64,000 nt of DNA from Pseudomonas sp. VD-NE ins (GCF_031882575.1 NZ_CP134772.1:2437001-2501000); one strand, 5' to 3'. Numbered from the stretch's first letter, positions 35,582-44,666 are shown. The notes: generated by a model not told the origin, from the letters alone. Translations and numbers: made by a program.

Positions 35582-36324
35582 CAGCCTTGCTCCAGAATCA
35601 GGTGGTTTAACAGTGCTTCTTTAAGGTTTTTCGGTGCGTCCGGACGGCGCACGAAACGGCTGATTTTCAGCTTCAGGTTGTTTTCGGGCCAGGCGGTATA
35701 AATGTCTGGTCGGTCTTCTTCCAGCCACTGCATCAAGTTGCTGATCAGCGTCGTCGGATTTTCCTTGGCCAAGCCGTCCAGTAACGGCTTCGGCACCTCC
35801 CACCACGGCCAATCTTTCACCTTCGGCACAACCCGCGTCCCAACCTCCAGCGACTGCCCGTTAATCAGATACCGCTCAAACATCGGCATCACTTCCCCAG
35901 CCTTCTCCCCCAGCCCATGCAGAATCGGGTAGATATGCCGTCCATCCCAAAACCGGAAAAACACCTCGGTCCCGTCCGGCATCTTCACCTGCGTCAGACT
36001 GCGCAGATGCTCGAAAACGTCGTTCGGCTCGGAACGCGACACCGCCAGCCAGCCCCAATCGAGGGCATCGGTTTCAGCGATCCACGGCAGGAACGCGGAA
36101 TTGGCTTTGAGTTCGGTGACATACGGCATCACCGGTTGCCAAGTGGAGTAGGGCGTGCCGCCCCAGATCGGGATGAGCTGGGCGGTGGGTTCGGTGAGAT
36201 ACAGGTTTTTCAGCGCGTCGGAATCACTCGCCGCACTAATCACCAGATACAAACGCTCACCAGTCTGCAACGGCTGTTGCGCCAGCCAATCCTTGGGCGT
36301 AATTCGATCAGATGGCACAGGCAC
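35581..36324 (-). CDS. DUF4123 adaptor/chaperone for Rhs loading on VgrG
   Basis: A 247-residue protein with the DUF4123 hallmark VFFRFWDGRHIYPIL near residue 125 and LPWIAETDALDWGWL before it. Members of this family (Tap/TEC) hold a particular effector and load it onto its VgrG. It is placed between vgrG and rhs, the standard order. The start is GTG at 36324, 17 bases inside vgrG, behind AAGG. Its stop overlaps the Rhs start (TGATG). Confidence 0.88.
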   Translation of the reverse strand: MPVPSDRITPKDWLAQQPLQTGERLYLVISAASDSDALKNLYLTEPTAQLIPIWGGTPYSTWQPVMPYVTELKANSAFLPWIAETDALDWGWLAVSRSEPNDVFEHLRSLTQVKMPDGTEVFFRFWDGRHIYPILHGLGEKAGEVMPMFERYLINGQSLEVGTRVVPKVKDWPWWEVPKPLLDGLAKENPTTLISNLMQWLEEDRPDIYTAWPENNLKLKISRFVRRPDAPKNLKEALLNHLILEQG

Positions 36325-38350
36325 CTGCCTTGCATTTTTCGCATTCTTCGCAGAATGGCGCGTTACGTTTGAGGGTGTTGATCTGGGCCGGGGTGAGGAC
36401 TTGGCCGGCCTTGTCGGCGTCGGCCTGTTTCAGGACTCCGGGCATCAGCGGGGCGGCGCCCGTGCCGCTGCCGGGACTTCCGCCGGAGTTCATATTGATC
36501 ACCGGGCCGCTCATAGTCACGCCGCCGGCGTCGATCTTGATGAAGCTGCCGCCGCCGACCAGGGTCAGCTCGGCGCCGGCTTCCATTACCACTTTCATGC
36601 CGCTGCTGAGGTGGATTTCCTGGCCGGCGTCGATGAACTGGCCGGTGCCGATCTTGATGTGCTGATTGACGCCGACGGTCAGGTGGTCGTTGGCGCGGGT
36701 TTCGACTTTGCGGTCGGCGTAGACGGTGTGGTGTTCTTCGGCCTTGAATTCGCTGTAGCTGTTCTTTTCGACGGTGTCGTGGCGTTCGTTGCCAACGCGG
36801 ATTTTCTGGTCGTGCTCGATGTTTTCGTCCCAGTCGCGCTGGGCGTGCAGGTAGATCTGTTCCTGACCTTTTTTGTCTTCGATGCGCAGTTCGTTGTAGC
36901 CGCCACCGCCCATCGAGCTGAGGGTCTTGAAGGTGCTGCGGGTCTTGTTCGCCGGCAGTGGATAGGGGACGGTGTTTTCCTTGTGGTACAGGCAGCCGCT
37001 GATCAGCGGTTGATCAGGGTCGCCTTCAAGGAAGGTGACCAGCACTTCCATGCCAATGCGCGGGATGGCGATGCCGCCGTATTGCGCGCCGGCCCAGGCG
37101 CTGGAAACGCGCAGCCAGCAGCTGGTTTTGTCGTCGGCCTGGCCTTCGCGGTCCCAGTGGAACTGGACTTTGACGCGGCCATATTCGTCGCAATGGATCT
37201 CTTCGCCTTTCGGGCCGGTGACCACGGCGCTCTGGCTGCCGAGGATGCGCGGTTTCGGGTGGCGCAGGGGCGGGCGGTTCGGCACGTCCCACGGCGTGGC
37301 CTGGAAGCGGTTGCGGTAGCCCTGGTGGAAATCGTCTTTGAGTGCAGTGGTGTCGCTGGTCACTGACTCTTCGAGGACTTGCGGCTGCTTACCTTCGTGG
37401 AGGACTTCGGTCAGTAACCAGAGGTCGTTCCATTTGGCTTTCGGGTGCGCGGTCAGGGCGAGGAAGTGGCCGCTGACCAGCAATGGCTGATCGCTTTTGC
37501 CTTCGGCGAGCTGGAAGTCGCTGCGATGGCGTTCGAGGGCGCGTTTGGCCAGGTGTTTGCCGCGCTCGCGGTCGATGAAGCGACCGGGGTAATCGTAGTC
37601 TTCAAGGTCGGGCAGGGCGTCGCCACGGTTTTCGCTTTCGAGGGTGAGGCGTGGTTTTTCGAAGTCGTAATCGCGGCGGGTGGTGCGGCTGGTGCGGGTT
37701 TCCAGGCGCAGGTCGAAGCGCTTGATCACCGGGTCGCTGGCGACCATGCCGGAGTCTTGCTGATAGGCCACAGGCTTGAGTTTCGGGAACACCGTCTGGT
37801 CATCGCCGAATACCAGTTTGTGCGCCGTCGCCGTGTGCTCGAAGTGGTAATGAATACCTTCTTCCTCGCACAGGCGCTGGATGAAATGCAGGTCCGATTC
37901 ATCGTATTGCACGCAGTAGATGCGCTCGGGATAAATCGAACCGGTCTTGAATTCGTAGGCGTTGCTTTGGATGCCGTGCTCTTCGAGGACCTTGCCGATG
38001 ATTTTCGGCACGGTGAGGTTCTGGAAGATGCGCTGATTGACGCGATGCGCGAGGTAGGACAATTGCGGACGCAGGGTTACCGAATAACGGGTCAGGCGTT
38101 TGCCGGAATCGCCTTGCGCGGCGCGGTAGATCTGGCCGTGGATGCCGCTGCCGTCGGGCGACAGTTGCAGGAAGGCCGGTTTGTGCAGCAGGGTTTCGAG
38201 GTCCAGCGACGGCTGCTCACTGACCAGCTCCACCTCAAAGACAAAAGGCTGGCTGATGGCTTCGCGACCTTGCAGGGTGAATACCTGAAAGTCAGCAGAA
38301 AGACCTTCGATGGTCAGGGCAAAGTGAGTTTCATTGGCCGGCGCGAACAT
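36308..38350 (-). CDS. vgrG: VgrG spike protein of type VI secretion
   Basis: The 680-residue protein has the VgrG layout: the gp27-like part (YCVQYDESDLHFIQRLCEEEGIHYHFEH), the gp5-like OB fold (VTGPKGEEIHCDEYGRVKVQFHWDREG, WAGAQYGGIAIPRIGMEVLVTFLEGDPDQP) and the needle of valine-glycine-like repeats. It ends in a cysteine-rich tail (FCEECEKCKAGACAI). ATG at 38350 is chosen for the GAGGAA site before it. It lies 130 bases after hcp, which suggests one transcript. It should carry the Rhs effector. Confidence 0.93.
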   Translation of the reverse strand: MFAPANETHFALTIEGLSADFQVFTLQGREAISQPFVFEVELVSEQPSLDLETLLHKPAFLQLSPDGSGIHGQIYRAAQGDSGKRLTRYSVTLRPQLSYLAHRVNQRIFQNLTVPKIIGKVLEEHGIQSNAYEFKTGSIYPERIYCVQYDESDLHFIQRLCEEEGIHYHFEHTATAHKLVFGDDQTVFPKLKPVAYQQDSGMVASDPVIKRFDLRLETRTSRTTRRDYDFEKPRLTLESENRGDALPDLEDYDYPGRFIDRERGKHLAKRALERHRSDFQLAEGKSDQPLLVSGHFLALTAHPKAKWNDLWLLTEVLHEGKQPQVLEESVTSDTTALKDDFHQGYRNRFQATPWDVPNRPPLRHPKPRILGSQSAVVTGPKGEEIHCDEYGRVKVQFHWDREGQADDKTSCWLRVSSAWAGAQYGGIAIPRIGMEVLVTFLEGDPDQPLISGCLYHKENTVPYPLPANKTRSTFKTLSSMGGGGYNELRIEDKKGQEQIYLHAQRDWDENIEHDQKIRVGNERHDTVEKNSYSEFKAEEHHTVYADRKVETRANDHLTVGVNQHIKIGTGQFIDAGQEIHLSSGMKVVMEAGAELTLVGGGSFIKIDAGGVTMSGPVINMNSGGSPGSGTGAAPLMPGVLKQADADKAGQVLTPAQINTLKRNAPFCEECEKCKAGACAI

Positions 38351-38480
38351 CCCTTGTTCCTCGTGCTGTACAGCGGCGTACGTCGACGACCGCAAAGCGG
38401 CTCAACTTACGCGAAATTCTGGAGGGCGAAAACAACATCGACCAGCAGAGCTGGCCGATGCTTGTAACGATCAGCCGTAA

Positions 38481-38996
38481 TTAAACGACTGGAGCACGCC
38501 AGTCATCGGAACCCGAAGTACCGGATACTTCGTGGGTCCAGGTGATTTTACGGTAGGTGAACTGCACTTCTTCCAGGTGGGTGAAGTGCGAGTTGCCTGG
38601 ATCCTGGCAGTTGTGCATTTTGTTGTTGATGGCGACGATGATCGCGTCTTCCAGTTTGGTGGTGTAGTAGTGCTCTTGGGTGCCTTGAGCAGAAGTACGG
38701 AACCACTGGATAACGATTTCGCTCATGCGCTCGCCGGAGGTCAGAGCGGCTTGCAGCAGAGGCGAAGCCTTGTCGTAGACCTTGGTGATCACAACTGGCT
38801 TGTGAACGCGCTGACCGGTTGGCTGACCGGATTGTGGGTCACGCGGGATGATCACGTCGTGGCTGAAAGCCTGAACCATAACCTGGTCTTCGTGGCCTTC
38901 CTGGTAGGTGTTGCCTACGGAGTCAGCGGTGAAAGCGCCTGCAGTGATCAGGCCTTGTTTTTCGCCGGTAACCGACATGTACGCTGGTGTTGCCAT
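38481..38996 (-). CDS. hcp: Hcp tube protein of type VI secretion
   Basis: A 171-residue Hcp-family protein: TPAYMSVTGEKQGLITAGAF at the start, HDVIIPRDPQSGQPTGQRVHKPVVITKVYDKASP and the closing FTYRKITWTHEVSG. It forms the secreted inner tube. AAGGAGAG precedes ATG at 38996. No sheath, baseplate or ATPase genes are in the window, so it is an orphan hcp heading an effector cluster that must use a secretion system encoded elsewhere. Confidence 0.95.
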   Translation of the reverse strand: MATPAYMSVTGEKQGLITAGAFTADSVGNTYQEGHEDQVMVQAFSHDVIIPRDPQSGQPTGQRVHKPVVITKVYDKASPLLQAALTSGERMSEIVIQWFRTSAQGTQEHYYTTKLEDAIIVAINNKMHNCQDPGNSHFTHLEEVQFTYRKITWTHEVSGTSGSDDWRAPVV

Positions 38997-39164
38997 GGGG
39001 TGCTCTCCTTGCGGAATAATTTAAGGTGCCCGGGAGGCGAAATCGCCCGGTGGGTGCCTGACTGTTATCAAGGAGCGTGCCAACAATTGTGGCGGCCATA
39101 CGGGCCGGGGTGTTTGCCCGGTTTTTCCGGTGGACGTGAGAAATAGAGCGGCCATCCAAGGCAA

Positions 39165-39290
39165 AAGTGCGCAAGAAGTTGCGCAGTACTGCGCAACTTC
39201 TTGCGCACTTGGCTGCAGGCCTTGTACGACGTGGCTCTCAGCGGTTTTCGCGATCTGTTTTGCAAAACAAGTGCGCAACTTCTTGCGCAC
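39165..39290. repeat. three copies of a 20-base unit, two forming a 46-base perfect palindrome
   Basis: The unit GTGCGCAAGAAGTTGCGCAC occurs forward at 39167-39186 (last base differs), inverted at 39189-39208 (first base differs) and inverted and perfect at 39271-39290. Each unit is itself nearly symmetric (GTGCGCAA-N4-TTGCGCAC). Bases 39165-39210 read the same on both strands without a break. The site lies 170-290 bases before hcp. Confidence 0.8.
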
Positions 39291-39340
39291 AATGGCCACA
39301 CGCCATCATTTGGTCGAGGCGGCTACTTAAAACTTTTAGA

Positions 39341-39422
39341 TCAAAAGATCGCAGCCTTCGGCAGCTCCTGCATTTGGAATGTATTTCCCCTGTAGGAGCT
39401 GCCGAAGGCTGCGATCTTTTGA
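39341..39422. repeat. long inverted repeat with 29-base arms
   Basis: Arms 39341-39369 and 39394-39422 are perfect complements around a 24-base loop and share the core of the element at 24789-24871. It starts five bases after the hglS stop on the minus strand, so it may act as a transcript end. Confidence 0.85.
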
Positions 39423-39426
39423 TTTT

Positions 39427-40806
39427 TCAATGCGCAAATTGGGACAGACAATCATCAATCGAACGCTGCTGCGTCGCCGCATACAACCGCAACTCATCAA
39501 TGGTCGTGCGCCCCAGCGCCTGCTCGAACGCCTGTCGATTGGAATGCTCGCCATAGTGCGCCTGCGCCGCGTCCCCAAGGTTTGACTGAAAAATCCCCGC
39601 CGCACTCACCGGCAGGAAATCTTCGTACACCAACGGTTCCGCTTTCACATGACCATCGCGCAACAAGTCCTCCAGAGACGACTGCCCAAGCCCTCCAGCA
39701 GCCAGCCCTTTTTCCGTAACGAAATAGCGAAAGTACGCCAGCTCTTGTTCACGCATACCCTCGACACTGTCAGGAAATTCGCCAAAGTGCTCAGCCATCA
39801 GCGCGTTGTAGCGTGCGGCATTGCCTTCGTTAGGGAAGTCGCCGAGTTCATCGCGCGCGGCATTCAGCAAGCGGTCGTACAGCGCTCGACCCTTGGGTGT
39901 GAGTGCCGCGCCGCGTTGTTCGATTTCGCCGAATCGCGCGCTGTGACTGCCATGGGTCTCGCTTTGATCGGTGAAGGCGATCGGCTCGTCCAGCGCCTTG
40001 AAACTGGTCTGGCGCAACAGGATCGGGCACTTCCGGCGCGGCGGGCCTTCGATGACGGCTTTCGGTGTGATGCCATGGGCCGGCATCTGTTCCTGCACGC
40101 TGTCGATGTCCAGCGTGCGCGGCGTCAGGTGATTGATGTGTGGGCCTTTGAACGCCACTACGTCGGCGATCAAGCGATGCTGCGCGCTCAACGTCTGATA
40201 TTGCGCAGCGGTGACCGTAGCGCTGTGATGCCAGCGAAAAGTTTCCAGTGCCTGTAAGACGAATGCCTCGGCCTCGCTTTCATTCAATCCGCCTGCGGTT
40301 TCAGCTTGCGCGATCAGGCGCATCGCCTCCGGGGTAAAGATCGAACGCTTGGCCAGCACTGATTCGGCAAAGGCGCGCAGCTGCGGATCTTCAATCAATT
40401 CCAGGCGCAACAACGAGGTGAACACGCGGAACGGACTGATCTGCAGCGCCTCCTCATGCACCGCGCGAAACGCCGTGGAGTGCACCGGCACGCCCGCCGG
40501 AGTCAAGTCGTAATAACCCACCGGCTGCATACCCATCACCGCAAACAGGCGGGCGAGGGTGGCCAGTTCGGTGGCGGTGCCGACGCGAATGGCGCCATGG
40601 CGCTCCATGTCCAGCCGTTGGATTTCACCGGTGCTGTCGAGCTGCCGGGCGATGTCCGGCTGACGTGCAAGCACTTCGCGGTTGGTCTGTTCCACCAACT
40701 CCATCAGCGCGCCGTACAGCGGCACTTCTTCGCGGTACATGTCGGACATCGCTTTGGAGAAGCGTTGGCGGATCAGGTCGGGGCTGACGAACGGCTGCAC
40801 GGTCAT
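39427..40806 (-). CDS. hglS: 2-oxoadipate dioxygenase/decarboxylase (DUF1338)
   Basis: A 459-residue DUF1338/YdcJ protein. It converts 2-oxoadipate to D-2-hydroxyglutarate in the D-lysine branch of lysine catabolism. With ATG at 40806 as residue 1, His70 (ERHGAIR), Arg74, His226 (GPHINHLTPR) and Glu294 (RFGEIEQRG) fall exactly at the metal- and substrate-binding positions known for the Pseudomonas putida enzyme. This supports both function and start; AGGA lies before it. It is 88 bases downstream of glcF and may share its transcript. Confidence 0.9.
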   Translation of the reverse strand: MTVQPFVSPDLIRQRFSKAMSDMYREEVPLYGALMELVEQTNREVLARQPDIARQLDSTGEIQRLDMERHGAIRVGTATELATLARLFAVMGMQPVGYYDLTPAGVPVHSTAFRAVHEEALQISPFRVFTSLLRLELIEDPQLRAFAESVLAKRSIFTPEAMRLIAQAETAGGLNESEAEAFVLQALETFRWHHSATVTAAQYQTLSAQHRLIADVVAFKGPHINHLTPRTLDIDSVQEQMPAHGITPKAVIEGPPRRKCPILLRQTSFKALDEPIAFTDQSETHGSHSARFGEIEQRGAALTPKGRALYDRLLNAARDELGDFPNEGNAARYNALMAEHFGEFPDSVEGMREQELAYFRYFVTEKGLAAGGLGQSSLEDLLRDGHVKAEPLVYEDFLPVSAAGIFQSNLGDAAQAHYGEHSNRQAFEQALGRTTIDELRLYAATQQRSIDDCLSQFAH

Positions 40807-40894
40807 GAAAAAAATTCCTGCCACGGTCACGGAATGAATGAGGGAAAAGATCGCAGCCTTCTCGCACGCGGGCAAACGAAGAATCCTACGAACT

Positions 40895-42115
40895 TCATTC
40901 TGCCAACGACTGATCGACCAGTTCGATCCAGTGCATCACCCGCGTGCGTCCGGCACTGGCCAGATGGCTCTGACAGCCGACGTTGGAAGTGACGATCAGC
41001 TCAGGGCGGCCACTCTCCAGCGCGTTGAGACGGTTGTCGCGCAGTTGCCGGGCGAGCACCGGTTGCGTCAGCGAATAGGTGCCCGCCGAGCCGCAGCACA
41101 AATGGCCGTCGGGCACGGCGGTGAGATTGAAGCCGAGGCGCGTCAGCACGGCTTCCACCGCGCCGCCCAGTTTCAATGCGTGCTGCAACGTGCATGGGCA
41201 ATGCACGGCAATCCGCCGTTCAGTGGCGGCGCAGATCTGTTCGAGCGGTTCCTGTGCGAGTACCTGCACCAGATCCAGCGTGCGCTCGCTGATTTCCCGG
41301 GCCTTGGCTGCATACAGCGGATCGTCTTCCAGCAAATGCCCGTAATCCTTGATGAATGCGCCGCAACCGCTGGCGGTCTGCACAATCGCTTCGGCACCGT
41401 TCTGCAGGTGCGGCCACCAGGCATCAATGTTGTGCCGGGCGCGGTCGAGGCCTTTGGCTTGCGCGTCGAGGTGATAGTCCAGCGCGCCGCAACACCCGGC
41501 CTCGGCCACCGGGGTGACACTGATGCCCAAGCGATCCAGCACCCGCGCCGTAGCGTCATTGGTGTTTGGCGACAACCCCGGTTGCACGCAGCCTTCCAAC
41601 AACAACACGCGACGGGCGTGGCGAGGGGCAGGGCGCGAGCCGTTAACCGGCAAGTGCTGCGGCAGTTTGCTTTCAAGCAAGCGCGGCAACAGCGGCCGAA
41701 ACGTCGTGCCCACGCGTAGCAAGCCTTTGAACAACCCTGGATTCGGCGCCAATGCGCGCAAACCCTCGCGCAACAGGCGTTGCGCCGCCGGCCGCGGCAC
41801 CGCGTGATCGACCACCGCGCGGCCAATGTCGAGCAGGTTGTGATAGTCGACACCGGACGGGCAGGTGGTTTCGCAGTTACGGCACGACAGGCAGCGGTCC
41901 AAGTGCAGTTGCGTCTGCGCCGTCGCGGGTGCGCCTTCGAGCACTTGTTTGATCAGGTAGATGCGCCCGCGCGGGCCATCCAGTTCATCGCCAAGCAACT
42001 GATAGGTAGGGCAGGTCGCGTTGCAAAAGCCGCAATGCACGCAGGTGCGCAGAATCTTCTCCGCCTCGGCGGCGCGGGGCAGTTGTCGCGATTGTTCGCT
42101 GAGGGTGGTTTGCAT
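40895..42115 (-). CDS. glcF: glycolate oxidase iron-sulfur subunit
   Basis: The 406-residue protein has two 4Fe-4S ferredoxin motifs, CVHCGFCNATCP (about 26-37) and CLSCRNCETTCP (about 77-88), and two CCG domains (EAGCCGALDYHL and LCCGSAGTYSL) of the kind that bind a further cluster. It passes electrons from the flavin subunits to the quinone pool. Length matches the E. coli protein. ATG at 42115 follows the glcE stop by two bases. An upstream open frame inside glcE was not used. Confidence 0.93.
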   Translation of the reverse strand: MQTTLSEQSRQLPRAAEAEKILRTCVHCGFCNATCPTYQLLGDELDGPRGRIYLIKQVLEGAPATAQTQLHLDRCLSCRNCETTCPSGVDYHNLLDIGRAVVDHAVPRPAAQRLLREGLRALAPNPGLFKGLLRVGTTFRPLLPRLLESKLPQHLPVNGSRPAPRHARRVLLLEGCVQPGLSPNTNDATARVLDRLGISVTPVAEAGCCGALDYHLDAQAKGLDRARHNIDAWWPHLQNGAEAIVQTASGCGAFIKDYGHLLEDDPLYAAKAREISERTLDLVQVLAQEPLEQICAATERRIAVHCPCTLQHALKLGGAVEAVLTRLGFNLTAVPDGHLCCGSAGTYSLTQPVLARQLRDNRLNALESGRPELIVTSNVGCQSHLASAGRTRVMHWIELVDQSLAE

Positions 42116-42117
42116 GG

Positions 42118-43167
42118 CTAGAACTCCGCGTACATCCGACCGGGATTGAACAGCCCTTGCGGGTCGAGTTGCGCCTTGAGTTGTCGGTGATAGCGCAGCA
42201 GTGTCCAGGCCAGCGGCTGGAATGGCGAAGAGCAGGCGCCGTGGGTAAAGCAGGTGGCATGGCCGCCGAGTTCCTGAGCGAGGATATGAATGTGCGCCGC
42301 GTCGGATTTCAGCCAGCGTTGTGCCCCGGCCCAGTCGATCAGTTGCTCGCCGGGCAGATCCAGTGGCCCGAGATTGTTCGGCAAAGACAAGCGCCACAGC
42401 GGCAGGCCTTCGTCGAAAAACCCTAGACGCTGCTCATTCAGATCCCGCCAGAACCCCGAATCCAGCGGCTCGCCCCCGAGGCGTTGATGCGCCGCCGTCA
42501 CCGAACCTTCGCCGCCCTCGAGCCGCAGATACAGGCTCTGACCATCGTGACACGCGGCACTGATCGGCAGCGGCTGCTGGCCCCACTCGGCAAGCTTGGC
42601 CAGCGCCCGCGCGCATTCCATATCGAGGCGAATGCTCAGGCACTGACGCGGTTTCGGCAGGACTTTCAGCGAGACCTCGGTGAGCACGCCGAGGCAGCCG
42701 TAACTGCCGGCCATCAGCCGCGACAGGTCATAGCCGGCGACATTTTTCATCACTTCGCCGCCGAAACGCAGGTGCTGCCCAAGGCCAGTGATCACCCGCG
42801 TGCCGAGGACGAAGTCGCGCACCGAGCCAGACCACGGCCGTCGTGGCCCGGACAAACCCGTGGCGATCATGCCGCCAACCGTTGCGCCTTCGCCGAACGC
42901 TGGCGGCTCGCAGGGCAGCATTTGTCCGGCAGCATCCAGCGCCGCCAGCAGCTCGGACAGAGGCGTGCCGGCGCGCGCCGTGATCACCAGTTCGGTCGGC
43001 TCGTAACGGACGATGCCGCAGTGGGCGCGGGTGTCGAGCACTTCGCCGGCGACCTCGCGGCCGAGGAACGCTTTGCTGTTGCCACCCTGAATTTTCAGCG
43101 GCGTGGCGTTGGCCCGGGCCTCGTTGACCTGATCGAGCAGGGCGCTGGCGGCGTCGACATCGGCCAT
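42118..43167 (-). CDS. glcE: glycolate oxidase FAD-binding subunit
   Basis: The 349-residue protein has the FAD_binding_4 fold with KIQGGNSKAFLGREV near the start, GEGATVGGMIATGLSGPRRPWSGSVRDFVLG and GEVMKNVAGYDLSRLMAGSYGCLGVLTEV. Length and motifs match GlcE. ATG at 43167 overlaps the glcD stop by one base (TGATG). With GlcD and GlcF it forms the membrane-linked glycolate dehydrogenase complex. Confidence 0.93.
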   Translation of the reverse strand: MADVDAASALLDQVNEARANATPLKIQGGNSKAFLGREVAGEVLDTRAHCGIVRYEPTELVITARAGTPLSELLAALDAAGQMLPCEPPAFGEGATVGGMIATGLSGPRRPWSGSVRDFVLGTRVITGLGQHLRFGGEVMKNVAGYDLSRLMAGSYGCLGVLTEVSLKVLPKPRQCLSIRLDMECARALAKLAEWGQQPLPISAACHDGQSLYLRLEGGEGSVTAAHQRLGGEPLDSGFWRDLNEQRLGFFDEGLPLWRLSLPNNLGPLDLPGEQLIDWAGAQRWLKSDAAHIHILAQELGGHATCFTHGACSSPFQPLAWTLLRYHRQLKAQLDPQGLFNPGRMYAEF

Positions 43168-44666
43168 CAGAAGCGCTCCAGTTCGGGGAAGGGCAATTGC
43201 CCTGCGTGAATGTGCATCGCGCCGAATTCGGCGCAGCGGTGCAGGGTCGGAATGTTCTTGCCGGGATTGAGCAGGCCTTGTGGGTCGAACGCGGCTTTAA
43301 CTGCGTGGAACAGGCTCAGTTCATCGCTGTTGAATTGCGCGCACATCTGGTTGATTTTCTCGCGGCCGACGCCGTGTTCGCCGGTGATGCTGCCGCCGAC
43401 CTGCACGCACAGTTCGAGGATCTTGCCGCCCAAGGCTTCGGCGCGGTGCAGTTCGCCCGGTTGATTAGCGTCGAACAGAATCAGCGGGTGCATATTGCCG
43501 TCGCCGGCATGGAACACGTTGGCCACGCGCAAACCGTATTCTTCGCCGAGGCGGGCGATGCCTTGCAGGACGCCGGGTAATTCGCGGCGCGGGATGGTGC
43601 CGTCCATGCAGTAGTAATCGGGCGACAAACGTCCGATGGCCGGGAAAGCATTTTTGCGCCCAGCCCAGAACCGCACGCGTTCGGCTTCGTCGCGGGCCTG
43701 ACGCACTTCGGTGGCGCCGGCCTCGGTCATGACCTCGCGCACCCGCTGGCAATCGTCGTGAACATCGGCTTCGACGCCATCGAGTTCGCACAGCAGAATC
43801 GCCTCGGCATCGACCGGGTAACCGGCGTGGATGAAATCTTCAGCGGCGCGAATGGCGAGGTTGTCCATCATCTCCAGGCCGCCGGGAATGATCCCCGCCG
43901 CGATGATCTCAGCGACGGCGCGGCCAGCCTTTTCCACTGAATCGAAACTGGCCAGCAGGACTTTCGCGACTTGGGGTTTGGGCAGCAGTTTGACCGTGAC
44001 TTCGGTGATGATCCCCAGCAAGCCTTCGGAGCCGGTGAACAACGCGAGCAAATCGAAACCCGCTGAATCGAGGGCGTCCGAACCGAGGGTCAGGCGTTCG
44101 CCTTCGATGGTCAGCACTTCGATTTTCAGCAGGTTGTGCACGGTTAATCCGTACTTGAGGCAATGCACGCCGCCGGCGTTTTCGGCGACGTTGCCGCCAA
44201 TCGAACAGGCGATCTGCGAGGATGGATCCGGCGCGTAATACAGGCTGAAAGGCGCCGCTGCCTGAGAGATCGCCAGATTGCGCACCCCCGGTTGAACCCG
44301 CGCGGTGCGCGCGGCCGGGTCGATGTGCAGAATATTATTGAAGCGCGCCATCACCAGCAGCAGGCCCTGTTCCAGCGGCAAGGCGCCGCCGGACAAGCCG
44401 GTGCCGGCACCGCGGGCAACCACCGGGACGTTTTTCTCATGGCAGAGTTTGAGCAGGGTTTGCACTTGCTCGAGTCGACGGGGCAGGGCGACCAGCATCG
44501 GCGTGGTGCGGTAAGCGGAGAGGCCGTCGCATTCGTAGGGTTTGAGTTCGTCCTCGCGCCATAAAATATCCAGATCCGGTACTGCTTGCTGCAATGCCTT
44601 GAGGAATTCGGCCTTGTTCACCTGCGGCAACGGACCGTCGAGGCGTTCGTCATAAAGAATGTTCAT
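43167..44666 (-). CDS. glcD: glycolate oxidase subunit GlcD
   Basis: A 499-residue FAD-linked oxidase, the same length as E. coli GlcD. Motifs are PVVARGAGTGLSGGALP for FAD binding, CSIGGNVAENAGGVHCLKYGLT, and GSITGEHGVGREK near the end. It oxidises glycolate to glyoxylate. No glcC regulator or glcG gene is next to it. A long inverted repeat begins 17 bases before ATG at 44666, so the promoter is either inside that repeat or further upstream, past the hydrolase gene. Confidence 0.92.
   Translation of the reverse strand: MNILYDERLDGPLPQVNKAEFLKALQQAVPDLDILWREDELKPYECDGLSAYRTTPMLVALPRRLEQVQTLLKLCHEKNVPVVARGAGTGLSGGALPLEQGLLLVMARFNNILHIDPAARTARVQPGVRNLAISQAAAPFSLYYAPDPSSQIACSIGGNVAENAGGVHCLKYGLTVHNLLKIEVLTIEGERLTLGSDALDSAGFDLLALFTGSEGLLGIITEVTVKLLPKPQVAKVLLASFDSVEKAGRAVAEIIAAGIIPGGLEMMDNLAIRAAEDFIHAGYPVDAEAILLCELDGVEADVHDDCQRVREVMTEAGATEVRQARDEAERVRFWAGRKNAFPAIGRLSPDYYCMDGTIPRRELPGVLQGIARLGEEYGLRVANVFHAGDGNMHPLILFDANQPGELHRAEALGGKILELCVQVGGSITGEHGVGREKINQMCAQFNSDELSLFHAVKAAFDPQGLLNPGKNIPTLHRCAEFGAMHIHAGQLPFPELERF

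Larger units (their letters stand above)
38997..39426. other. hcp upstream region with palindromes
   Basis: This 430-base stretch between the hglS stop and the hcp start has no gene. It holds a 46-base perfect palindrome (39165-39210), a short one, TGTTTTGCAAAACA (39256-39269), a further copy of the palindromic unit (39271-39290) and the long hairpin 39341-39422. The hcp promoter should lie here, but no clear -35/-10 pair stood out. Confidence 0.6.

Noticed and set aside
36155..37366. Plus-strand frame of 403 codons inside vgrG
   Set aside because: It is antisense to the well-supported vgrG gene, has no ribosome site and shows the repetitive composition of a reversed VgrG needle.
39165..39210. 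46-base palindrome considered as the hglS terminator
   Set aside because: It lies over 200 bases after the hglS stop and has no T run on either side. The hairpin at 39341-39422 is better placed.
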